From: JAZRUY01 sp045598845
GTDB taxonomy: Bacteria > Verrucomicrobiota > Lentisphaeria > Victivallales > Victivallaceae
NCBI GenBank assembly: GCA_045598845.1
Contig: JAZRUY010000040.1
Coordinates: forward strand, 1 to 28,753
Reading direction: 5' to 3'
DNA length: 28,753 nt
Every line of letters begins with the position of its first letter. Position 1 is the first letter of the stretch. The notes under the pieces were generated by a model. That model was not told the origin of the DNA and did not search any database. It saw only the letters and a program-made list of their open reading frames with translations. Of the stretch, positions 7,218-15,245 are shown piece after piece. Position numbers and translations under genes: made by a program.

Positions 7218-8801
7218 ATGAACGATTTTGCCAAACGTGTGAACGATTACACTCTCATCCACGGAGAAAGCGGTTTTTCAATCTGCTTCGCCGGTATGAA
7301 ATTTTCCGCCGATGACTTGAAAGCGCTGCAACCGGAATTTGCCCGCGCCGCCCGGGAAATGGCGCGCACAGAAGCGGGAGAAATCAAGAATCCGGATGAA
7401 AACCGTAAAGTTACCCATTTCAGCGACCGCCGCGTATATACGGACAGTCCGCTCTACCGCGAGGTGGAGCAATTCGCCGCCGATGTGCGCGACGGGAAAA
7501 TCACTGGAGAGCGCGGCAGACGGTTCGATGCTCTGGCGGTAAACGGAATCGGCGGCAGTGCCCTCGGACCGCAACTGATGCAGTTCGCGATCAACGGGCC
7601 GTACTGGAACGAGAAAAGCGCCGCCGCACGGAAAAACGCGCTGAAAATCTATTTTCTGGATAATACCGACTCCGCAGAATTCGCGGATCTGCTCGAAGTG
7701 ATGGATCCGGATACCACTTTGCATCTGGTGATCAGCAAATCAGGCGGCACTCAGGAAACCCGGAACAACATGATCGCGATGGAGAATTTCTACCGGAGCC
7801 GCGGACTCAACTTCGCCAAACATGCCGCGGCGGTCACGATGAAAGGCAGCAAACTGGACAAGCATGCCGCCGAAACCGGATTCCTGAAAGTTTTCGAAAT
7901 GGCGGATTCCATCGGCGGACGCACCAGTGAAACCAGCATCGTAGGGCATGTTCCGGCGGCGCTTACCGGCATTGATTTCGCCGATTTCTTAGCCGGCGCA
8001 TGCGCCATGGATGATTGGACCCGCCCGGTATCCGGCGCCGATTACACCCGCAATCCGGCGCTGATGCTCGCCGCCATGTGGTATATCGCCGGCAAAGGCA
8101 AGGGCGACCGCAACATGGTAATTGTACCCTACTCCGACCGGCTGGTGCTGCTCAGTCGCTATTTGCAGCAACTGGTGATGGAAAGCCTGGGAAAAGAACT
8201 TGATCTGGACGGAAAAACCGTGCATCAGGGACTCAATGTGTTCGGCAACAAAGGCGGCACGGACGCGCATGCCTTCATCCAGCAGCTCAATGACGGAAGG
8301 AATGATTTCTTCGCCACTTTCATCGAGGTACTCAAAGATTCCGCCAGACTGCCGATTGAAGACGGCAACGAAATGGGGACTTATCTGCACGGATTCCTCG
8401 CCGGACTTTCAGCGGCGCTGAGAGCGAAAGGACGCGAAACCATTCTGATTCAGATGCCGCAACTGACCGTCCGTGAACTGGGAATGATCATCGCGCTTTA
8501 TGAACGCGCGGTGGCCGTATATGCGGAATTCATCAATATCAACGCATTTCATCAGCCGGGAGTACAAAACTACAAACTGGCGGCAAAAGGCGTGCTGGAA
8601 CTGCGTAAAAATTTCATGACCGCAGTCAAAGCGGCAGGGAAACTTTCGGGAACCGCGGAAGAAATCGCGGCAGGCGCCGGAATGCCGGACGAAGCGGTGG
8701 AAATCGCCCGTCTGATGGACAAGGAATCGCAGAACAATCCGGATTTCAGACGCTTTTATAATGCGGCGACCGGAAAATGGAACTACATCGCCGGGAAATA
8801 A
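7218..8801 (+). CDS. pgi: Glucose-6-phosphate isomerase
   Basis: This enzyme interconverts glucose 6-phosphate and fructose 6-phosphate in glycolysis, in the cytoplasm. It has 527 residues, in the usual range. Two SIS-type sugar-phosphate folds are visible: VNGIGGSALGPQL marks the first phosphate-binding loop, and VISKSGGTQET is the classical PGI signature. Further on are GNKGGTDAHAFIQQLNDG and INAFHQPGVQNYK, which carry the catalytic His and Lys region. The ATG at 7218 follows AAAGGGAA. A 7-base-pair inverted repeat (7176-7182 with 7189-7195) lies just upstream but has no T-run, so I do not call it a terminator. rsmE starts 14 bases after the stop. Confidence 0.95.
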   Translation: MNDFAKRVNDYTLIHGESGFSICFAGMKFSADDLKALQPEFARAAREMARTEAGEIKNPDENRKVTHFSDRRVYTDSPLYREVEQFAADVRDGKITGERGRRFDALAVNGIGGSALGPQLMQFAINGPYWNEKSAAARKNALKIYFLDNTDSAEFADLLEVMDPDTTLHLVISKSGGTQETRNNMIAMENFYRSRGLNFAKHAAAVTMKGSKLDKHAAETGFLKVFEMADSIGGRTSETSIVGHVPAALTGIDFADFLAGACAMDDWTRPVSGADYTRNPALMLAAMWYIAGKGKGDRNMVIVPYSDRLVLLSRYLQQLVMESLGKELDLDGKTVHQGLNVFGNKGGTDAHAFIQQLNDGRNDFFATFIEVLKDSARLPIEDGNEMGTYLHGFLAGLSAALRAKGRETILIQMPQLTVRELGMIIALYERAVAVYAEFININAFHQPGVQNYKLAAKGVLELRKNFMTAVKAAGKLSGTAEEIAAGAGMPDEAVEIARLMDKESQNNPDFRRFYNAATGKWNYIAGK

Positions 8802-8815
8802 ATTAAGGACGGCGT

Positions 8816-9538
8816 GTGAATCTGCTTCTGCTCGCTCCTGCGGACTTCACCGGCCCGGACACCGTCCGGGTCGGCGGTCAGCGCTGGAAACATTTACGCG
8901 ATATCATCAAGGTGGAACGCACCGGGAGGGTCAAAGCCGGACTGATAGGCGGCAAGGTCGGTCATGCAGTTCTGACCTCCGTAGATGAAAAACATGAATC
9001 GGGAGTGTTTACAGTTACGCTGGACTCTCAGCCGCCGGAGAAACTGCCGGTAATCCTGCTCTGTGCGCTGCAACGGCCACCGACAGTACGCAAAATTGTA
9101 CAATGCGCCGTGGCGGCCGGAGTGCGCGGCATCCTGTTTTTCGGCAGCCGGAAGGTGGAAAAAAGCTACTGGTCAAGTCCGGTGATTTCAGACAACGGAC
9201 TGCGCGAAGACATATTGCTGGCCTTGGCGCAAAGCGGCGATACCATACCGCCGGAACTGGAATTTCATCCGCATTTTACACCGTTTATTGAAAACAGGGT
9301 TCCTCGGTTACTCGAAAACGGGTACAAATTGCTGCTGGCGCACCCGGGGGCGGCTGAATTACACCGCGGTTCGGATTTCGGAACGCAATTGGCGGTGGCG
9401 ATAGGTCCGGAAGGCGGATTCACAGGTATCGAAGCGGAGCGGTTCATTACCGCAGGCGCAACTCCGGTCGGGTTGGGAGTGCGGATATTCCGTTCGGAAT
9501 TCGCGGTGGCGGCGCTGCTCTCCCGACTGGCAATGTGA
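8816..9538 (+). CDS. rsmE: 16S rRNA (uracil-1498-N3) methyltransferase
   Basis: RsmE methylates N3 of U1498 of 16S rRNA using S-adenosylmethionine. The protein has 240 residues, the family size, with an N-terminal PUA-like domain (RWKHLRDIIKVERTGRVKAG) and a C-terminal SPOUT (knotted) methyltransferase domain. The knot region shows AIGPEGGFT followed by an E-x-E pair and then LGVRIFRSEFAVAA, the SAM-binding signature. The start is GTG at 8816, with AAGGA about 7 bases upstream. It sits 14 bases after pgi and is probably co-transcribed with it; a fresh promoter follows its stop. Confidence 0.93.
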   Translation: MNLLLLAPADFTGPDTVRVGGQRWKHLRDIIKVERTGRVKAGLIGGKVGHAVLTSVDEKHESGVFTVTLDSQPPEKLPVILLCALQRPPTVRKIVQCAVAAGVRGILFFGSRKVEKSYWSSPVISDNGLREDILLALAQSGDTIPPELEFHPHFTPFIENRVPRLLENGYKLLLAHPGAAELHRGSDFGTQLAVAIGPEGGFTGIEAERFITAGATPVGLGVRIFRSEFAVAALLSRLAM

Positions 9539-9540
9539 AG

Positions 9541-9569
9541 TTGCAAAACTTCCGGTCCGGAATTATAGT
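9541..9569 (+). promoter_or_regulatory. Sigma70-type promoter of the kinase gene
   Basis: TTGCAA (9541-9546), a 17-base spacer and TATAGT (9564-9569) precede the kinase start by 65 bases. The spacer contains the small palindrome TTCCGGTCCGGAA. The call rests on sequence match only. Confidence 0.45.
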
Positions 9570-9634
9570 ATCGTTCCGAGTAACTTATCTTCTAATCTAC
9601 GGTTAAGATTAAGAAAACAAAGGCGATATCAGTC

Positions 9635-11881
9635 ATGAAACTTTACTGCGTAAAATGCGCCGCGCCGTTTGATTGTTCCGCATCGCCGGGCAGCGTACCG
9701 CAGGTAAATTGTCCGGAATGCGGAACTCCGGCGGATCTGCCTTCCGCGGAAATCGCCCCGGGAGCAATACTGGGGGATTTTCTGATTGAGAAAGAGATCA
9801 GCCGCGGCGGCATGGGTGTGGTCTATCAGGCTCGGCAACTGTCGCTCGACCGGCCGGTGGCGCTGAAAATCCTGCTGCCCGAAGCGGCGCAGGACAAAGA
9901 ACAGGTGGAATCCCTGCTCAATGAAGCCCGTGCGGCAGGACGGCTTACACATCCCAATATAGTGCAGGCTTATGCGGTTGGCGAGGAAAACGGAGTCTAT
10001 TATTTCGCCATGGAGTACATCCGCGGCGAAACGATGAAACAGGTGCTTGCCCGGGAAAAAGTGATCGAACCGAAACGCGCGGCAAAAATAATCGGGGAAA
10101 TCGCGGCGGCGCTGACCTGCGCCTGGCGGGATGAACGGCTTGTGCATCAGGATATCAAACCCGACAACATCATGATCGATGCCAACGGGTTCGCCAAACT
10201 GGCGGATCTGGGTATTTCGCGCAGAGCGGGAATGAACGATCGTTTCGCCAGCGAGGGCGATGAGGTGATGGGAACCCCGCAATATATCAGTCCGGAACAA
10301 TTGACCGGGGTGCCGACCGATGTGCGCAGCGATATATACAGCCTGGGTGCGACTTTTTACCAGTTCGTAACCGGGCAGTTCCCATATACCGCTTCCACTC
10401 CGGAGGAACTGGGACGGATGCATCTGGACGGCAAACTGACATCTCCGGGAAAAATAAATTCCAAAGTTGATTCGGAACTGGAGCGCATCATATTGAAAAT
10501 GATGGCGCGGTATATCGAGGACCGGTATCAGACTCCGGAGGAGTTGAGCGCCGATATCAGCAAATATTTGGTCAACGGACCAAAGAAACCGGTTTTACAA
10601 CGCAAAAGCGCCGTCGCGCCGCCGTCTGCCGCACCGGCCATACAGAAACCGGCATTTTCCGCACCGCCGGCAGCGCCGGCACCGACACTTCCCCCCGGTG
10701 CTGCGCCGCAAACAGCGGATACGAAAACAACGGAAGAAAAAAAAGAAAATAAAGAAACTGAGACGGAGATAGAAAGCGGAACTCCTTTTTACCGCACCAG
10801 GCGGGGAATCTTTATTATCGCTGGAACGGCGGCGGTTCTGGCGGCAATTACGGGAACAGTTATCTTTTTGCAAAAAACACCGGGCGAGCCGCCTGCCGGA
10901 CACAGGAAGCAAGAGGTATCTCCGACTCAAGTTTACGTCCCGGTTTCCCGCCCGGAACTGCTCGCCGCCGCCGAATCGGCGGTGCGCGGCATAACCGCCG
11001 CGACAAAGCCGCAGGACGCATTGGAGATTTTCGACCGTTTCAATGCCGCTTATCCGGTCTGGCAAACTGCCGAAGAACGAACGGCACTCGCCGAAGTGCG
11101 CAAAACAGCGTCAGCGGCCGATGATGCGGTACGCGTAGCGCCGAACCGCGTTGAAGTCAGAGCGGAAAGAGAACGGAAACTTGAAAAACTGCGAATTCGT
11201 CTGCATGAACAATCCGAAGCGGAAAAAAAACGTTTAGCGGCGGATCTGCAACGCAAGGAAATGATGGCGGAACAGAACCGGCGCGCCGAAGAAACCCGGC
11301 GCCTGAACGAGCAGAAGCGCAATTCTGAAATTGCCGCCGTGCGGAATGATTTCGATCTCAGATATAAACCGTTGATGGACACGGTATTGTATGCCTTCCG
11401 TTCAACCGTCACGGAAGCGGATGCCGGAGCGGCGGATAAGATGCGGGATGGTCTGCGTAAAATACTGGCAATGCGGTTCCCACCGGAATGCGCGGATAAA
11501 AAGCGGCAGGCGGAGTTGCTGAACAGAATTCTGCCGAAAGTAGCAGACACTGTAACCGCACGGGTTAAATTGTTTCTGCGCCAAAATCCGGAGCCTCCGG
11601 ATACCTTTACCGTCACACTTCCGGAAACCGGAATAGTAAATGTGTATTCCATACGTCAGGGAGCAATCACGGTATGCCGCCCCGGCAGACATCCGTTTCA
11701 TCTGGACTTGACCGATTCCGGTACAATGCGGAATTTCTTCAACCGTTGCGACCAGAAATACAAGGTTGTCGGGTCGGCGGCATGCTATGACATCTGGTGC
11801 GGAATACGTCCGGCTGATAATCCGTTCGGTCCGGAATGGGACGAAGCCGCTGATATAATTTACGGAAAAAAGGAAAAATAA
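9635..11881 (+). CDS. Transmembrane Ser/Thr protein kinase with N-terminal zinc ribbon
   Basis: This is a Hanks-type protein kinase of 748 residues. Cys5, Cys8, Cys26 and Cys29 form a zinc-ribbon-like head. The kinase domain runs from about residue 49 to 320: Gly-rich loop ISRGGMGVVY (55-64), ATP-binding Lys78 in VALKIL, helix-C Glu97, catalytic loop HQDIKPDN (171-178, Asp173 catalytic) and metal-binding DLG at 191-193. The usual HRD arginine is Gln, so it is a non-RD kinase, and DFG is DLG. A Pro/Ala-rich linker (about 329-363) leads to one membrane span (about 391-411), then an exported part with a charged coiled coil (about 503-567) and an unrecognised end domain. The kinase should be cytoplasmic, with a sensor or scaffold part outside. 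The VOC gene follows after 2 bases. The ribosome site is weak. Confidence 0.9.
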   Translation: MKLYCVKCAAPFDCSASPGSVPQVNCPECGTPADLPSAEIAPGAILGDFLIEKEISRGGMGVVYQARQLSLDRPVALKILLPEAAQDKEQVESLLNEARAAGRLTHPNIVQAYAVGEENGVYYFAMEYIRGETMKQVLAREKVIEPKRAAKIIGEIAAALTCAWRDERLVHQDIKPDNIMIDANGFAKLADLGISRRAGMNDRFASEGDEVMGTPQYISPEQLTGVPTDVRSDIYSLGATFYQFVTGQFPYTASTPEELGRMHLDGKLTSPGKINSKVDSELERIILKMMARYIEDRYQTPEELSADISKYLVNGPKKPVLQRKSAVAPPSAAPAIQKPAFSAPPAAPAPTLPPGAAPQTADTKTTEEKKENKETETEIESGTPFYRTRRGIFIIAGTAAVLAAITGTVIFLQKTPGEPPAGHRKQEVSPTQVYVPVSRPELLAAAESAVRGITAATKPQDALEIFDRFNAAYPVWQTAEERTALAEVRKTASAADDAVRVAPNRVEVRAERERKLEKLRIRLHEQSEAEKKRLAADLQRKEMMAEQNRRAEETRRLNEQKRNSEIAAVRNDFDLRYKPLMDTVLYAFRSTVTEADAGAADKMRDGLRKILAMRFPPECADKKRQAELLNRILPKVADTVTARVKLFLRQNPEPPDTFTVTLPETGIVNVYSIRQGAITVCRPGRHPFHLDLTDSGTMRNFFNRCDQKYKVVGSAACYDIWCGIRPADNPFGPEWDEAADIIYGKKEK

Positions 11882-11883
11882 CC

Positions 11884-12246
11884 ATGTTCACTTTTTCTCA
11901 TCAGAATATCAATGTATTGGATTTGGAACGCAGTCTGCGCTTCTACAGCGAAGCACTCGGGCTTAGCGAGGCGCGGCGATTAGAAGCGCCGGATAAAAAT
12001 TTCACTATTGTATGGCTGGAAGCCCCGACCGGCGGATTTCAATTGGAACTGACCTGGATGCATGACCGCAAAGAGCCGTACAATCTGGGAGACAATGAGT
12101 TTCATCTGGCATTCACTACCGATAGTTTTTCCGAGGCGCACGAACGGCATCAAAAGATGGGATGCATTGTATACGAAAATAAAGAGATGGGGATTTATTT
12201 CATTACGGATCCGGACGGATATTGGCTGGAAATTCTGCCGGAATAG
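11884..12246 (+). CDS. VOC-family (glyoxalase I fold) protein
   Basis: This 120-residue protein is a member of the vicinal oxygen chelate superfamily, with two beta-alpha-beta-beta-beta repeats. His6, Glu55, His74 and Glu116 fall at the four metal-ligand positions of glyoxalase I (lactoylglutathione lyase), so the metal site looks complete. The last repeat ends DPDGYWLEILPE, typical of the glyoxalase branch. Methylglyoxal detoxification is the simplest guess, but VOC proteins have many substrates and the organism may lack glutathione. ATG 11884 lies 2 bases after the kinase stop, with AAGGA upstream inside the kinase end, so the two genes are surely co-transcribed. The downstream metallophosphoesterase gene is convergent, only 24 bases away. 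Confidence 0.85.
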   Translation: MFTFSHQNINVLDLERSLRFYSEALGLSEARRLEAPDKNFTIVWLEAPTGGFQLELTWMHDRKEPYNLGDNEFHLAFTTDSFSEAHERHQKMGCIVYENKEMGIYFITDPDGYWLEILPE

Positions 12247-12270
12247 TTCCAAACGCAAAATTACGGACCG

Positions 12271-13401
12271 TTACTTATACTTATCGTTTAACGGTTTCAA
12301 AGTTATCAGAGTATATTCCGGGGGGATTCCGATACGGATCGGGAATCCGGCCCAGATACCGGTGCCACGGTTTACATATACCGTGTTGACTCCATCGTTC
12401 CGCAGACCGGCGCAATAGCCGCGGTTGAAAAATTTCACAATCAGGTTAAGCCCCGGAATCATACCGCCGTGAGTATGGCCGGAAAGTTGCAAATCCGCTC
12501 CGGTAGGACCGTACCGGTCCACGACTTTCGGCTGGTGCGCCAACAGAATTTTGCAGTATCCGGGCGGAGCAGCCGCCAAAGCGGCAGACGCATCCGGCAG
12601 CGAGGTAATACCAGGCTTAAATTCTGCGGCAGGATCGGTGGTGCCTCCCAAAAAGATCCGGTATTCAGGCAAAGCGACACCATGATTTTCCAAAACAGTA
12701 AATCCAATACTGCGCAAGTAGTCCATCATGACGCGGTACTCATAATAATATTCATGATTACCGGGAACCGCATAAACTCCGCAAGGCGCATGAAGGGCGG
12801 CCAAAGCATCGAGTTTATCTTTCAATTCAGCGACTGTTCCATCGGCGAAATCACCTGTCACCGCAATAAGATCAGCATGTAGCGCATTGATTTTCACAAC
12901 CAGCGCATCCAGCATCTCCCGGTCGGCAAGCTGGCCGACATGCAGATCGGATATCAATGCGATTTTAAAACCGGATGCTTCCGGAGGTAATCCAGGCAAA
13001 GCAATTTCTTCGCGGAACAATACCGCTTCGTCGCGTACACCGGTTTTCCAGGCGGCAACAGAAGCGGCGGCAAACAGACAGACCGCTTTGGCAAACAGCC
13101 AAAAATACCGGCGGCAACAGACATATCCTCCCAGTTTACCGGCAAGCCAAATCGCAAGATGCGCAAAATCGACAGTTACGAGCAACATAAAAAACATAAA
13201 CAAAGTGGCGAACCACCAGACAAACGGACAGGCAAGCCATACCGGAGTACCTGGTAATATCAGTTTCCGGAACTGCTGAAAATTCAATATGCCGGCCAGT
13301 ATCGGCAACACCATCAGAATCTTCCACTGCCAGCGGCAAGGCAACGGAATCACCGCACTGCAAGTAATGTAAGCGGTTATAATGAAAAAGAATAAAAACA
13401 T
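12271..13401 (-). CDS. Membrane-anchored metallophosphoesterase (YkuE/YaeI-like)
   Basis: This 376-residue protein belongs to the calcineurin-like phosphoesterases. The N-terminal 120 residues hold about four hydrophobic spans (near 2-20, 28-45, 54-78 and 101-118). The catalytic domain follows with the full set of dimetal motifs: SDLHVGQ (Asp152, His154), GDFADG (Asp184), GNHEYY (Asn215, His216), LLAHQP and SGHTHGG. Related proteins act on lipid or small phosphoesters at the membrane; the substrate here cannot be told. The ATG at 13401 has GGGGT 5 bases before it. It lies downstream of the hydA terminator on the same strand, so it probably has its own promoter, but I see no strong one in the short gap. 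Confidence 0.88.
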   Translation of the reverse strand: MFLFFFIITAYITCSAVIPLPCRWQWKILMVLPILAGILNFQQFRKLILPGTPVWLACPFVWWFATLFMFFMLLVTVDFAHLAIWLAGKLGGYVCCRRYFWLFAKAVCLFAAASVAAWKTGVRDEAVLFREEIALPGLPPEASGFKIALISDLHVGQLADREMLDALVVKINALHADLIAVTGDFADGTVAELKDKLDALAALHAPCGVYAVPGNHEYYYEYRVMMDYLRSIGFTVLENHGVALPEYRIFLGGTTDPAAEFKPGITSLPDASAALAAAPPGYCKILLAHQPKVVDRYGPTGADLQLSGHTHGGMIPGLNLIVKFFNRGYCAGLRNDGVNTVYVNRGTGIWAGFPIRIGIPPEYTLITLKPLNDKYK

Positions 13402-13440
13402 ACTTTACCCCGTAGTCAATTACCAACCGGACAGATTAAA

Positions 13441-13476
13441 CAAAAAAGACTCCGGCCGGTGGGAAGGCCGGAGTCT
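13441..13476 (-). terminator. Intrinsic terminator of the hydrogenase operon
   Basis: Bases 13448-13457 and 13466-13475 form a perfect 10-base-pair GC-rich stem (11 with the flanking A-T pair) around an 8-base loop. On the minus strand a run of six T (13447-13442) follows directly. It lies 17 bases after the hydA stop. Confidence 0.9.
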
Positions 13477-13492
13477 GGCAACATATAGCCAC

Positions 13493-15235
13493 TTATTTCT
13501 GGTGATAAACCGTATGCAGAAGCTTGTGCGCTTTTTCACTGCCGGGCTTACCCAGATATTCGGCATAGAGTTTCCGGATGTCAGGATTATCATGCGAACA
13601 ACGCAGTTTCTTACCGGAGTCCTCACAATACAGTCCATGCATCCGTTTGTCAAGCAGCGCACTGTCGCCATGCAAATACGGCTGGCCGCCACCGTTGATG
13701 CAACCGCCGGGACAAGCCATAATTTCGATAGCCTGAAAACGGTCAGGCTCCTTGCGGACGGCTTCAAGTACCCGCCGGGCATTGCCCAAACCGGAGCACA
13801 CCGCCACATTGATGCTGGTCCCCGGAGCGATTTCAATCACCGCCTCCTTAACCCCTGCCAATCCGCGTACCGCATGGAAATTCACCGCATCGCCTTCCAG
13901 ATTCTTGCCGTTCAGCATATAGTACACGGAGCGGCAGGCAGCCTCCAATACACCGCCGGTCACACCGAAGATATCAGCCGCACCGGTAGAGTACCCCAGC
14001 GGGCTGTCGTATTGCTCATCTTCCATATTGGCAAGATTTACACCGGCTTCGCGGAACATCCTACAAAGCTCGCGAGTGGTAACCACATAGTCCACATCGC
14101 GCACTCCGCCGGAAGCAAACTCGGAGCGGGCTGCCTCATACTTCTTGGCCTGACACGGCATCACCGACACCACAATCAAATCTTCCGGCTTCACGCCGAT
14201 TTTTTCAGCATAGTAACTTTTGGCAATCGCGCCGAACATTTGCTGCGGAGACTTGCAACTCGACGGGATATGAAGCAAATCGGGGAAATTGTGCTCAATA
14301 AAATTAATCCATCCGGGACAGCAACTAGTCAGAATCGGCAGATTTTTGCCGGACTTGATTCTTTCGACAATCTCGTTGCCTTCCTCCATAATAGTGAGAT
14401 CGGCGGAAAAATTGGTATCGAACACCTTATCAAAACCGAGAGCACGCAAACCGGCCACCAGTTTGCCGGTAATCGGCCGGCCCGGTTCAAAGCCGAACTC
14501 CTGACCGACCGCCACGCGCACCGCCGGAGCAGTCTGCACAATCACAGTCTTGCCGGGATTATTGATGGCCGCCCAGACCTGCTTGACATAACTGATGCCG
14601 GTAATGGCGCCGACCGGGCAGACATTTACGCACTGTCCGCAGAAAGTACAACTGGTATCGGCAAGAGGCACCATATTGGCAGTACCGACCTTTGCATTGA
14701 ACCCGCGGCCGTAACCGGTCAAAGTACCGACCGTTTGAACCTTGTTACACACCGTTTCGCAACGACGGCACATAATACACTTGGAGAGATCGCGCATGAT
14801 GGCGGCGCTGGACTTGTCAATCGGGAAACTGTTACGCGCGCCTTTGTACTCGATCTCCCGGATGCCGAATTCAGCCGTCAGTTTCTGAAGTTCGCACTCC
14901 TGATTTTTCGGACAAGTCAGGCAATCCTGCGGATGGTCACTGAGCATAAGTTCCAACACGGTGCGGCGCGCGCTTAAAGCACGCTGCGAATTAGTACGGA
15001 CAACCATGCCTTCCATTACCGGAGTGGCGCAGGCCGGAGCGAGATTACGGCGTTTTTCGACCTCAACCACGCAAATACGGCAACTGGCCGGCTTATTGGC
15101 GACACCGCAACCGAGTTTTTCGCAATAGCACAGGGTCGGAATCTTGATATTCAGCTTGCGGGCGGCATCCAGAATAGTGGAACCGGCCGGTACGGAAACT
15201 TGCTTTCCGTTGATAGTGAGATTTACAGTATTCAT
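13493..15235 (-). CDS. hydA: NADH-dependent [FeFe] hydrogenase catalytic subunit HydA
   Basis: This subunit reduces protons to H2 (or the reverse) at the H-cluster; 580 residues. In order it shows an N-terminal [2Fe-2S] domain (Cys36, Cys52, Cys55, Cys69), the His-Cys3 [4Fe-4S] segment HPQDCLTCPKNQEC, two [4Fe-4S] motifs (CIMCRRCETVC and CTFCGQCVNVCPVGA), and the H-cluster motifs TSCCPGW, MPCQAKKYEA and MACPGGCINGGGQP. ATG 15235 starts the protein at the conserved MNTVNLTINGKQV; its AAGGAG is 13 bases away, which is long. A frame open to 15400 runs into hydB and was rejected. In the first domain the loop between Cys36 and Cys52 is longer than usual and has two extra cysteines (38 and 43). It is the third gene of hydCBA, so it is probably part of a soluble NADH/ferredoxin-linked, possibly electron-confurcating, hydrogenase. 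Confidence 0.96.
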   Translation of the reverse strand: MNTVNLTINGKQVSVPAGSTILDAARKLNIKIPTLCYCEKLGCGVANKPASCRICVVEVEKRRNLAPACATPVMEGMVVRTNSQRALSARRTVLELMLSDHPQDCLTCPKNQECELQKLTAEFGIREIEYKGARNSFPIDKSSAAIMRDLSKCIMCRRCETVCNKVQTVGTLTGYGRGFNAKVGTANMVPLADTSCTFCGQCVNVCPVGAITGISYVKQVWAAINNPGKTVIVQTAPAVRVAVGQEFGFEPGRPITGKLVAGLRALGFDKVFDTNFSADLTIMEEGNEIVERIKSGKNLPILTSCCPGWINFIEHNFPDLLHIPSSCKSPQQMFGAIAKSYYAEKIGVKPEDLIVVSVMPCQAKKYEAARSEFASGGVRDVDYVVTTRELCRMFREAGVNLANMEDEQYDSPLGYSTGAADIFGVTGGVLEAACRSVYYMLNGKNLEGDAVNFHAVRGLAGVKEAVIEIAPGTSINVAVCSGLGNARRVLEAVRKEPDRFQAIEIMACPGGCINGGGQPYLHGDSALLDKRMHGLYCEDSGKKLRCSHDNPDIRKLYAEYLGKPGSEKAHKLLHTVYHQK

Positions 15236-15245
15236 CTTGACACCA

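Noticed and set aside
13382..14977. 531-codon open frame antisense to hydA
   Set aside because: It is the mirror of a strongly coding hydrogenase gene with high G/C third positions. Its product resembles no family and it crosses the hydA terminator.
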